From contig JAHYIO010000006.1 in assembly GCA_020543525.1 (NCBI GenBank), positions 744,001 to 808,000 on the forward strand: a stretch of 64,000 nt of DNA, written 5' to 3'. Position numbers and translations under genes: made by a program. This DNA comes from Coriolopsis trogii. Its lineage: Eukaryota > Basidiomycota > Agaricomycetes > Polyporales > Polyporaceae. The notes below the pieces were generated by a model. It searched no databases and was not told the DNA's origin. It saw only the letters and a list, made by a program, of their open reading frames with translations. Shown in pieces: positions 1-8,736 of the stretch (its first letter is position 1; every line of letters starts with the position of its first letter).

Positions 1-138
1 GTAGTACCGCTTCGGTTCTTCATGCTGACCGATGGGCACAACGAGGCCAAGCTCGTCGTGTCGCGGCATCAGTCCAAGTGCGGTTGCTGTGTCATCCCAG
101 CCAGAGATTACTTCGGCCGGGAACTTGAAGGCTGGCAT
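1..138 (-). CDS. 5' end of an unrecognised gene, cut by the window edge
   Basis: On the minus strand an ATG at 138-136 opens a frame of 46 codons that runs without a stop to base 1. It begins MPAFKFPAEV and contains a run of acidic and aliphatic residues typical of real coding sequence. It faces away from the next gene (start 390), so the 251 bases between them would be a shared divergent promoter. I do not recognise the protein. The fragment is too short to exclude a chance open frame, but the early ATG and the lack of stops up to the edge favour a real first exon. Confidence 0.4.
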   Translation of the reverse strand, partial: MPAFKFPAEVISGWDDTATALGLMPRHDELGLVVPIGQHEEPKRYY

Positions 139-389
139 TCAAGTTTGTAAAGCGAGATTGAAGCTTTGAAGTGGGACTAGAAGAGGGCGCGGGTGGCGTT
201 GAGACAGTGAGGGAGGAGGATATAGTACGCGTGGCTAGCGTTGGTATAGTACCCGCTATCTCAACCTTCTCGGTTAGTAAGTGATGGGTGACTCACGAAT
301 GTGACATCATCGAAGTGACCGTAGTCACACACCACGGACGCGACCACGAGACCTATCCCACCCAGTCGCGATACGCGTCTTGTCATAGC

Positions 390-1952
390 ATGTCCTCTTC
401 TGCCCTCGACCTCGAATTCGTCCTCGTTGACGCGCCTTCTAAGCCGCCTGGCGCGTCAAAAGCCGCCCGGAGCCGTCACAAAAGCAAGAAGGCCAAGAAG
501 GGCGGCAAGCCCGGCAACGCGAGCAATTTTCAAGGCGCAAGGTCCCAGTTTCTCCTAAGCTATCTCGACGAGTTCGAAGCCCTCCATCACAGTGACAGGC
601 CCTCTCAGGCGGCATTCTGGGCCAAGGTCTTCAAGAAATACTGGGAGCGGTTCCCCTGGTACTACGATGTCACTCAAGATCCCGAGGAGGTCACTGTGGA
701 CCCTCCGGACGAGACGGATCCGGAAGTCTTCAAGCAAAAGGCTGATTGTGTAGCAAAGACCCACAAGGTACGCCGCGCACTAATCTGTACCCTAGTGCCC
801 TCACACTGAAAGCTTCTTAGCGTATCCAAGCGCACCTACGCTACGTCCGTAGTGCCAAGCTCCAGCGAACTCAAAATCCCTGGTCCCCGTTTTTTGCGGA
901 ACTTGCGGAACGAGCTCACCCATCCCCTCTCCCTCGTCAGCTCGCGCCATGGCAGCTCTATATGGCGAAAAAGCGCGACGAAATCGACAAGATGTTCCAC
1001 ACGAAGTGGCCGATGGCTGGGCTGGACACGAAGCATCGCCTCGCCTTCCGTGGCTCTATTGCGCGCGAACTATATGCCTTGGAGTCAGAAGAGTATCAGC
1101 AGCAGATTCAAGTGGAGGTCCAGGAATTACACGCTGCAGATGTCGAGTTTGCGAAGGCAGCGCCCCCTCAGGTGGAGATGGGTGTGAGCGATGCAGACCA
1201 GCGTGCCATGTGAGTATTCTGAACTCTTATCGTGGTTTTCTACTTGTTCACGAGTTGTAGAGCGCGCGAAGGACTCGCTGCCATTGTCCAACCTCTTCTG
1301 GATATCATTAAGGAGAAGACTGGTTACTATCTGACTCTTGTTGCCGGTACTCCCCTGCTCGATGGGCCACGCGAGTACTCCTTGAAGATGTAAGCATCTA
1401 TATATATCGGCCTTGCCTTCAACTGACATGGTGCGTAGAATCACTGCGGGGAAAACAGACGGTCCAGAGCCTGTCCCATGGCATCTGGCGGAGCCATCAC
1501 GGTTTGTCACCGATGTTATGGGATCCTTTACACGCTTCTTGTCGCAGACACCCCGTATGTGGCATACATTCTGATATCTTCTACTATCACTTATATCATG
1601 CACAGAATATAAAGAACGAGTCGCGCGGGGTGGTCAATCCTTGGCGTCTGGCAGATCTACTCCCAGAGCATCATCACAACCAATGTCCTCGTCCATGGCC
1701 GCGCCTCCGCCTACTGCATTGGGCACGTCCAATAACACCGCGGGCAGCAGTCGGGGTTCTACGAGCTCGCATCAGCCATCTCAGCGATCTGTGCGGGCTA
1801 GCGCGGCAGCAAAGGGCAAGCGTCGGGCGGAGGACAACGCCTGGACTTCAGACTCGAGTTCGGACTCTAGTTCAGAAGATGAGCAGCCACTTGCAGCTGG
1901 CCTTCATCGTCGTCGTCAGAGCGCTGCGAGCCAAGAAGAACCCAGCGTCGAA

Positions 1953-1987
<35 letters not shown>

Positions 1988-3700
1988 AGATGAAGGCGAG
2001 GGTGAAGATGATTTCAGAATCCCTTCCCCAGGCATCGAGGTTCCGGAGGACGCCGTCCTTCCGGATCTCAACTCCATGAATCTTGACGACCGACTCGCTG
2101 ATTACCTCCGTACGCTGAGCGCCGACGACCTCCGCTACCGCCTGTACTGCTGGCAGATAGGCGAAACCCCATTCATTCGCAAGCTGACGGAGGCCATGTG
2201 GACAAAGGAGATCAACGATCTAGAGCGCACGGCCAAGACGAGCAACAGTGCTCAGAAGACCAGCCACGAGGAGGCTTTGCAGTCTCATCAGCCTCGAAAG
2301 TCGCCGCCGGCCTACGAACCTCAGCCTCGAGCATTGCCTCCGGCCGACACATCTCATCGTCGAGTGTCGCCGCCGGTGGATGCCCCTCAACGTCAAGCCA
2401 CACCGCCGGCTGACGCACCTCCCCCTTGGACGTCGCGGCCGGCTGACGCACCTCAACGTCGAGTGTCGCCGCCGCCGGATATCCCTCAACATCAAGCATC
2501 ACCACCGGCTGACGCACCTCCCCCTTGGACGTCGCGGCCGGCTGACGCACCTCAACGTCGAACGTCACCGCCGGCCGATACCTCTCAACGTCAAGTGTCA
2601 CTGCCAGCTGATGCCCCGCCCCCTTGGACGTTGCCACCGGCCGACGCACCTCAACGTCGAACGTCGCCGCCGGCCAATGAACATCAGCGTCGAGCATCAC
2701 CGCCCACCGACACATCTCAGTGTCAATTTTTGTCACCGGCCGATGCACCTCAACACCAAGTGTCGCCGCTAGCCGCTCCGCATCAGGCTGGAGCCTTGCC
2801 TCTGCGCAGCCCTCCGCCCATCAGCCCGCACGCTGCATCCGAAACTGCACAGGCCCAGATGCCAGAGCCGACGTCGATCATTCTGCAAGACGAGGATTGG
2901 CCGGACTGGATTCGGGCGCCGTTTGACTTTCTTGAGGCGAAAAACATGGGCGACATGTTCATGCGTGCACTGGAGTGGTGGACGGTACTTGAGAGGTCGT
3001 ATAAGTGGGAAACCTCAGTAAGTCATATGTGGATATCTCTGATCAGGGTCTCAATTGCTATCTCAGTCCCAGGGTTTCTCTACTGTCAACCGTCCAAAAC
3101 AAGTTGTAGTCTGGACGCGTGAGAAGAGGCGCGACTTGGAGAAGTCGCCAGAGATCTCTGATGAGACCGTCTACGCTGAACAGTGGTGGCGTTGGTGGAC
3201 AGGCTTACAGCCTGACTGGCGCGCGCGCGATGAAGATTCGGGCCAGCTGCTCATAGGAGGGACTGGCAAGTGGGATGCTTTGAAGAACCCGGGCAAGAAT
3301 GGGTTTCTTATCGTATTACTATCGCTTTACTGGTGGAGATCCGTGATGACAGAGGTGACCGCATCTCAGTGGCGCAGAGCAGTCGCCGATGTAGCATGGG
3401 TCATTGGAAGCATGGCCGAGAACGCTCTTCATGCCTCTGACAGGTGCGCACAGCTATGATATCATATATTGCAGCTTTGGCTGATGCTTCTGCAGGGAAG
3501 AAGAGAGTGACGAGGATATAGGATCTAGTACTGGTCGCAAGCGCACGGCAGGACCACAAACTGCCAAGAAGACTTGGGGCAGAGGTCGCAGGCCGGATGC
3601 AGTATTGTCTACGCTGCCGAGGACCCGTGGCCGACGCGTGCGTGAGGAGAGTCTTCCGACGACTGAGCAGCAGCTGCGCAAGCGTTTGCGGCAGCGATAA
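390..3700 (+). CDS. Large Pro-rich/acidic protein of unknown function, 7 exons
   Basis: Exons 390-767, 821-1209, 1261-1389, 1439-1554, 1606-3017, 3067-3443 and 3496-3700 join in frame at GT-AG sites to give 1001 residues. The N-terminal third is conserved-looking and basic to mixed, including WQLYMAKKRDEI near residue 170. A Ser-rich stretch and an acidic run of alternating Glu/Asp (1957-2012) follow, then a Pro-rich repeat block (about 2300-2770). The C-terminal domain is Trp-rich (ALEWWTVLE, YAEQWWRWWTGLQPDW) and the tail is basic (KRLRQR). The earlier in-frame GTG at 288 is not used; ATG 390 fits a eukaryotic start. The build (Trp-rich C-terminal block, acidic linker, basic tail) resembles repeated unnamed families in mushroom genomes. 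No enzymatic motif is visible. A nuclear location is plausible from the basic and acidic tracts but is inference. Confidence 0.75.
2300..2770 (+). repeat. Coding minisatellite for Pro/Ala/Asp/Arg repeats
   Basis: Within exon 5 of the first gene a degenerate unit of about 33-66 bp repeats roughly a dozen times. It encodes variants of PPADAPQRR and PPADAPPPWTSR. The reading frame is kept throughout although the copies differ, so the length can change by unequal exchange without breaking the protein. Long open frames on the opposite strand here are by-products of the repeat. Confidence 0.8.
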
Positions 3701-3966
3701 TGTTGTCATCATAATTTAGTTGCTTTATATATGTTTGGATCCAGAGTGCCAGGGTTGTGAGCATCTGTTGAGGGAGGATGAGCAACATCAGTTCCCAATG
3801 GGGCCAGAGTACCATGGTGTCCAAATTTGGCATTGTAGACGCCCAATGACTCCTCTAGAACTGGGCATAAAGCGGATATAGCCCGATAGAAGACAAACAG
3901 TGCATTGTTTTGTACATACAAGAAAATGTGCTGTGTGGGGGAAATAGCGCTGTAAGCAATAGAGAG
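3701..3966. other. 3' flank of the first gene
   Basis: No gene seen. The region is AT-richer than the coding DNA. It contains one copy (near 3823) of a degenerate motif, TTTGG..TTGTAGACGC, that recurs near 4175 and 4223 on the far side of the 61-bp repeats. Confidence 0.4.
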
Positions 3967-4149
3967 GAGCAGAGCCGCCCGCGCTAGCGCTGTCAGCCGC
4001 CAGGAGTAGGCCCCAAGGGTCCCTGATGAGCAGAGCCGCCCGCGCTAGCGCTGTAAGCCGCCAGGAGCAGGCCCCAAGGGTCCCTGATGAGCAGAGCCGC
4101 CCGTGCTAGCGCCGTAAGCCGCCAGGAGTAGGCCCCAAGGGTCCCTGAT
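3967..4149. repeat. Three tandem copies of a 61-bp repeat
   Basis: A unit beginning GAGCAGAGCCGCCCG starts at 3967, 4028 and 4089. The three copies differ at only a few positions (for example TGTCAGCC versus TGTAAGCC). This is direct sequence evidence of recent tandem duplication in noncoding DNA. Confidence 0.95.
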
Positions 4150-4458
4150 GTATACTAGGCGCTGTGTCTGCTTGATTTGGTAGTGTAGGCGCTTGAGCGC
4201 ACCCTCCCAATGTATATGTACCGGATTTGGGCATGTAAACGCTCGGGGGAGACATTTAGCTACAGAGGCGCTGTATTTGTGTTGCAGCTACCCTATTAGG
4301 CAGTGTGCCGAGGAGCCGAGGAGGGAGCCGAAGGGCCGCTAGAGCATCCTCTCCTTTAGGGAAGACGTCATGATACATCATAACCCCTGCCTATTCCTAT
4401 TGTAAAACAGCGCACAGTATTTACCTGTTCGTGATACATCAAAGCTACAACAGCTGCT
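4150..4458. other. Intergenic, no gene seen
   Basis: No credible open frame. It holds two more copies of the degenerate TTTGG..TGTA..CGC motif (about 4175 and 4223) and short AGGAGCCGAGG-type repeats near 4315-4340. Confidence 0.4.
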
Positions 4459-5355
4459 GAGGCCAATGGAGAGCGACAGCTTCGCTCTCCATCGGCCTCT
4501 TCGCTCTTGCGCTCGTCTAGGCTTTCGTCTTGCCTAGCATAGAGCACGAACCCGAGGCCGACGGAGAGCGGAAGTCTCGCTCTCCATCGGCCTCTCGACT
4601 ACCCACCACAGAGCACGAACCCGAGGCCGATGGAGAGCGAAAGTCTCGCTCTCCGTTGGCCTCAGGTTCGTGCTTCTTGTCTTCTTGCCGTCGTCGTCGT
4701 ACCCGTCTTCGTCCTCGTCCTCGCCCTCTCCCTCACCGTCCACCCGACAGCGAAGATGAGGAGCACGAGCACGAGGCCGACGAGGAGTGCGACTTACGCT
4801 CCTTGTTGGTCTCGGGCTCGTGCTCCTCTGTGCCGTGCTTCTCGCCCTCGCCCTCTCCCTCACCGTCCACCCGACGGCGAAGACGAGGAGCACGAGCCTC
4901 AGGCTCGTGCTCCTCTATGCTGTGCTTCTCGTCCTCGCCCTCGTCCTCGCCCTCGCCCTCGTCCTCTCCCTCTCCCTCACAGTCCACCCGACAGCGAAGA
5001 CGAGGAGCACGAGCACGAGGCCGACGAGGAGTGCGACTTACGCTCCTCGTTGGTCTTGGGCTCGTGCTCCTCTGTGCCGTGCTTCTCGCCCTCGCCCTCA
5101 CCCTTGCGCCAGACCCTGTCCTTGTCCTCACGTTCTCGTTCCGGTCCTGGTCCAGGCCTGCGGTCGCCGTGGTGGTCCTGATCATATGCACCAGCCAGAC
5201 TTGAAGGTCGAGGATGGAGAGAGAAGAGAGAGGAGAGCGGGAGCCAGAGGGCGAGGTGGAGAGCCAGAGGGTGAGGGCGAGACGGGAGACAGCGAGAGAC
5301 AAGAGAGACGAGGAGAGGGAGAGCCGCCAGCGAGGCAAGTGTATGAACTTAACTT

Positions 5356-5401
5356 GAAGCGCCCCTCTGCCCGTCACGTGGCCCCATTGAGTGGGCGCTT
5401 C
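5356..5401. repeat. 46-bp element with 9-bp perfect inverted ends and a CACGTGGCCCCA core
   Basis: GAAGCGCCC (5356-5364) and GGGCGCTTC (5393-5401) are perfect inverted ends. The core contains CACGTGGCCCCA. The same core occurs upstream of the second F-box gene near 24343. It may be a regulatory site or a remnant of a small transposable element. Confidence 0.5.
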
Positions 5402-6010
5402 GTACTTGTCCTCTGCCACTCGTCTCTCCTTCCCTCGTCTCTCACTCTCCTCGCCTCACCCTCTCCTCTCTCACACTCGTTCTCTCCGCTCTGCTCTCGC
5501 TCTCGCACCCTCTCTTCAACCACCACTCCGGCCGGCCGCCACACCGCAAATGCGGCAGGGAGGATCCTCACGGCTACCTCGACCACCGCCACCACTCCGA
5601 CCACAACACGGCTCGGAAGAGGGTTAGGGCAAGGACGCAAGGACGCGAGGACGAGGACGAGGAGCATGGCAGAGAGGAGCACGAGCCCAAGACCAACGAG
5701 GAGCGCGACTTACGCTCCTCGTCGGCCTTGGGCTTGTGCTCCTCGTCTTCGCTGTCGGGTGGACGGTGAGGGAGAGGGCGAGGACGAGGACGAGGACGAG
5801 GGCGAGGACGAGAAGCATGGCATAGAGAAGCACGAGCCCGAGGCTCGTGCTCCTCGTCTTTAGACGGTGAGGGAGAGGGCGAGGGTGAGGGCGAGGACGA
5901 AAAGCACGGCGAAGACAAGGAGCACAAGCCCGAGACCAACGAGGAGCGCAACTTACGCTCCTCATCGGCCTTAGGCTCGTGCTCCTCGTCTTTGCCGTCG
6001 GGTGGACGGT

Positions 6011-6060
6011 GAGGGCAAGGGCAAGGGCAAGGGCAAGGGCAAGGGCAAGGGCAAGGGCGA
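6011..6060. repeat. (GGGCAA)n hexanucleotide microsatellite
   Basis: Six or more uninterrupted GGGCAA units lie at the right edge of the minisatellite block. Confidence 0.9.
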
Positions 6061-6750
6061 AGATGCTCCGCAGGAGACGTTCAGCGGGTACTCTCGCAGT
6101 CTCAAATGCTCCTCAAGCCCCCGCCGTCGCTGTAGCACGCACGGTTACGGGTCCTGCAGCATCAGGTTCATCATCTGCTGCTACTGGCGCAGGGACGGGA
6201 CCTGCACACCGCATTCGCTGGGTACAATGACGATACCGAGAAGACGAGAAGCCCGTCCATGCCCAGTTGTACACACCCTCAAGGGACAACGGCCACGGGC
6301 ATGACCACGAGCGTGGATGATGGGTGCCCCATGTGTTTCCATATAAGGACGAGTTCGCTCAGGGCAAACTCGACCTAATATGGGAACACATGGCCATTTG
6401 CTCATGGATGAGCACGAGGACTGTGCCCGAGACCACAACCATGCCAGCGTCCACATTGGACTACAACCAGGACCATGGGGGCCATGGCCACGACTAGTAT
6501 GCCTACAGTCTGGACAAGAATGAGGACAAGGGTGGCAAGGGCGGTGAGGGTTTGTCTCTTTGTCGGTCCCTCTTTTATGTATTAAACACATGTACAGCCA
6601 TAATATATTTCTTGATCATGTATATACAATAAGCCACAGCTACTATATAGTATCTAAACCTTCATCTGACTGTGCAGTTATCCATCTGCCAGCACCCTAG
6701 CACTGGCAAGCTTTGGGCTAGCCTGAGTCTCTCTGAGATGCTCTGGGATG

Positions 6751-6878
6751 CTCTGGGACAGTGGCTATGTCCCAGAGTTTCTCAGCACCAAGGTGCTTTT
6801 CCTGATGATGTCTCCTAGATTCATCAATGGCTTGTGTGCAGCCATATAGGGGTTGAAAATTGTCCATCATCAGGAAAA
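6751..6878. repeat. Nested inverted repeats
   Basis: A perfect 10-bp hairpin, CTCTGGGACA / TGTCCCAGAG, spans 6751-6777 with a 7-base loop. A second pair, TTTTCCTGATGATG near 6796 and CATCATCAGGAAAA near 6865, has imperfect extensions on its outer side. The nesting is typical of decayed fold-back elements. Confidence 0.6.
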
Positions 6879-7150
6879 CTGCAAAGGTCTGAGTGCCTTA
6901 CGGTTCTTATGGGCCGCCGGTAAGGACCGTGAGGGCTACGAGACCTCTTGGGACAGTCGAATACCGCGCTCTCTCGGGCAGCAAAAGGAAGCGATGGCAT
7001 ACGGGAATGAATGGAGACATTTTGCGACTGAAATGGGGAGGGACAGCGTCCGAGGGGCGTTGTGTTGGTGACCTCACGCAGGGCGTCTACGGAGGTCTTA
7101 ACGGGGGTCTGATGGCCCTTACTCTTTTAGTCCTTACGGCGTCTTACGGG

Positions 7151-7192
7151 TACTTATCGGTCCTTACGCTCCTTAGTAAGGACCGATAAGTA
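7151..7192. repeat. Perfect 17-bp hairpin
   Basis: TACTTATCGGTCCTTAC (7151-7167) and its exact reverse complement (7176-7192) flank an 8-base loop. Its half-site GGTCCTTAC recurs in nearby DNA. It lies about 120 bp before the truncated UGT copy. Confidence 0.9.
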
Positions 7193-7311
7193 CTTTGCAG
7201 GTTTTACTGATGGCCTCAACGATCTGCGTGAATCATCGCTCTTGCACAACATATATGGTCTGATGCGCCGCACTGTGCTAATGCACATAGCATATGTGAA
7301 CTCGCAGGGGG

Positions 7312-8419
7312 GTGCTAGGTTACCTTGACCCTCTGCCATGGCACCTCTACATCCCGAACGCGATCGCCACCATATTCAGCACCATCTGGTTCCTCTTCTT
7401 CGGCAGGACAGTGAACGCGATTACCAAAGTGAGCCATGCTGCCGGCGTCCCTGGGCCCATGCCGCTCTTCACCCCACGCTCCGGCCCCATGCTCTGCGTC
7501 TCGCACCCCGCCGCGGACTACAAGGCGATAGTGCCGGACGACCTCATCCTCTGCGGGCCCATCCTCCAAGCGTCGCCTCCGCTTCAGGAAGTCGATCCGG
7601 AGCTGAACGCGTGGATCAGCGCGCGCCCGACGGTCCTCATCGTGCTCGGCTCACACTTCAGGCTCGACGAGCACGACGCGTCGGCCGTCATGCGAGGAGT
7701 GCAGCGTCTGCTTGAGGCGCTGCCTGACCTGCAGGTGCTCTGGAAGCTGCAGAAGCTGACGCAGTACAAGCTTGGAGCGTCAGACGATGTGCGCGACAGG
7801 CTCCGGATCATCCACTGGCTGAACCCGGACCCAATCTCTATCCTCTGGACGGGCCAAATTGTCTGCTTCGTCAATCATGGTGGGAGCAACTCGTACCATG
7901 AAGCGCTCGCGTGACTGGGCTTTCTTCCCCGGGTCCCGTCTCCATGGTTTTGTGCATCTGACTTCGCCTCGCGTACACGAGATTGACAGCACGGGCACCC
8001 TCTCGCCCTGGTGCGACTGTCACGACTTTGTAACCAAGGCCGAGTGGCTCGGGATTGGTAACTGGGGCAACAAAACCTCGGCGTAATTGAAATCATTGTT
8101 TCACCTCGTCCACGCATGCATCTTATACTGAAACTACACCACTCACCTTTGCCTACGCTGCTGAGCTCTCCCTCTTAGTCCACATGCCGATGCCGCTGAC
8201 TTTACGGCCACGCTATTCACCATCGTCGGCGCGACCCCGGAGGCCCCTGAGGCAGCGTGTATCCGTGGTCGCGCGCGCGAGCTGGGGCAGGAGGTCATGA
8301 AGAGCAACGGCAAGGCGGGCCCGGACGCAATTGGACCGGACGCGAAGGAGGAGGGGCACGAGGTCGCTGCGGCCTACATCTGGAAGAAGGTGGAGAAATG
8401 GCTGGCAAAGGCGGCGTGA
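7312..8419 (+). pseudogene. 5'-truncated UDP-glycosyltransferase copy
   Basis: Exons 7312-7910, 7990-8082 and 8179-8419 encode the C-terminal half of a UGT, with the HGGSNSYHEAL signature and a C-terminal KKVEKWLAKAA. It is the inverted paralogue of the intact gene at 15248-17080. Exons 4-6 are present with usable splice sites, but exons 1-3 (acceptor-binding half, catalytic His) are absent upstream and replaced by repeat-rich DNA. Relative to the intact gene the middle exon has a clean 4-codon deletion before LSPW. About 290 bp (7475-7767) is nearly identical to the intact copy, while the DNA on either side is more diverged. It is probably non-functional as a glycosyltransferase. A transcript from a new promoter would give at most a half protein. 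Confidence 0.85.
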
Positions 8420-8736
8420 GCCTCTCAGCTGGAAGTGGAACTGTCACCACGGTCTTGCGGCTCATGCGGGCGGCGGATCCGGGATGCACGGATCTATAGT
8501 TCTTTACGCTGCGGCTATCAGGCCCGTTGTTCTCCTGCTCTGTGATTTGGTGTTGCGCATTTGTCGGAGTTGTGCTTCGCATAAACGTTCGCTTTGTTGT
8601 GCACCTTAGTCTGTAGAACTTGCAGAGCTGTCCCAGCAAATTCAGCATTATATATCCAGGCCATCCTCTGAGACGCGTGCAACTTTGCCATGTGCGCCCT
8701 TACAGCGAAGACGGTATAGTTGCACTACTAGTATAG
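8420..8736. other. Convergent intergenic region
   Basis: The region lies between the 3' ends of the truncated UGT and the HET gene. No gene is visible; it presumably holds both 3' untranslated regions. Confidence 0.5.

Larger units (their letters stand above)
4459..6064. repeat. Hairpin-forming GA/CT-biased minisatellite array
   Basis: About 1.6 kb of low-complexity DNA alternates between CT-rich and GA-rich strands. Three hairpins lie in a row at 4459-4499, 4554-4593 and 4623-4663, each with a near-perfect 17-18 bp stem of the form GAGGCCxAYGGAGAGCG. Further on, a second hairpin family, GAGGAGCG with a 7-base loop and CGCTCCTC, is seen at 5698-5720 and 5941-5963, with variants near 4785 and 5027. 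Between them are GACGAGGACGAGG and CTCGCCCTCG runs. Long open frames on both strands follow from the lack of stops in such sequence, not from coding. One interruption (about 5356-5630) is less repetitive. Confidence 0.85.
6061..7311. other. Gene-free repeat-bearing region
   Basis: No convincing gene. Open frames here lack splice-consistent extensions or recognisable motifs. It contains the inverted repeats annotated separately (6751-6878 and 7151-7192) and several copies of TAAGGACCG or its complement (about 6920, 7158 and 7178). This looks like degraded transposable-element DNA. It abuts the broken 5' end of the UGT copy, so an insertion or rearrangement here may have removed that gene's first exons. 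Confidence 0.45.

Noticed and set aside
2212..2748. Open frames antisense or out of frame to the Pro-rich repeat
   Set aside because: By-products of a repeat with a period divisible by three; the sense frame is fixed by phase-consistent flanking exons.
3967..4149. CRISPR-like array
   Set aside because: The units are contiguous tandem copies without unique spacers, and the genome is eukaryotic.
4733..5863. Long open frames (228 and 358 codons) on both strands
   Set aside because: They lie in stop-poor GA/CT minisatellite DNA, encode only low-complexity Arg/Ser/Glu runs and overlap on both strands.
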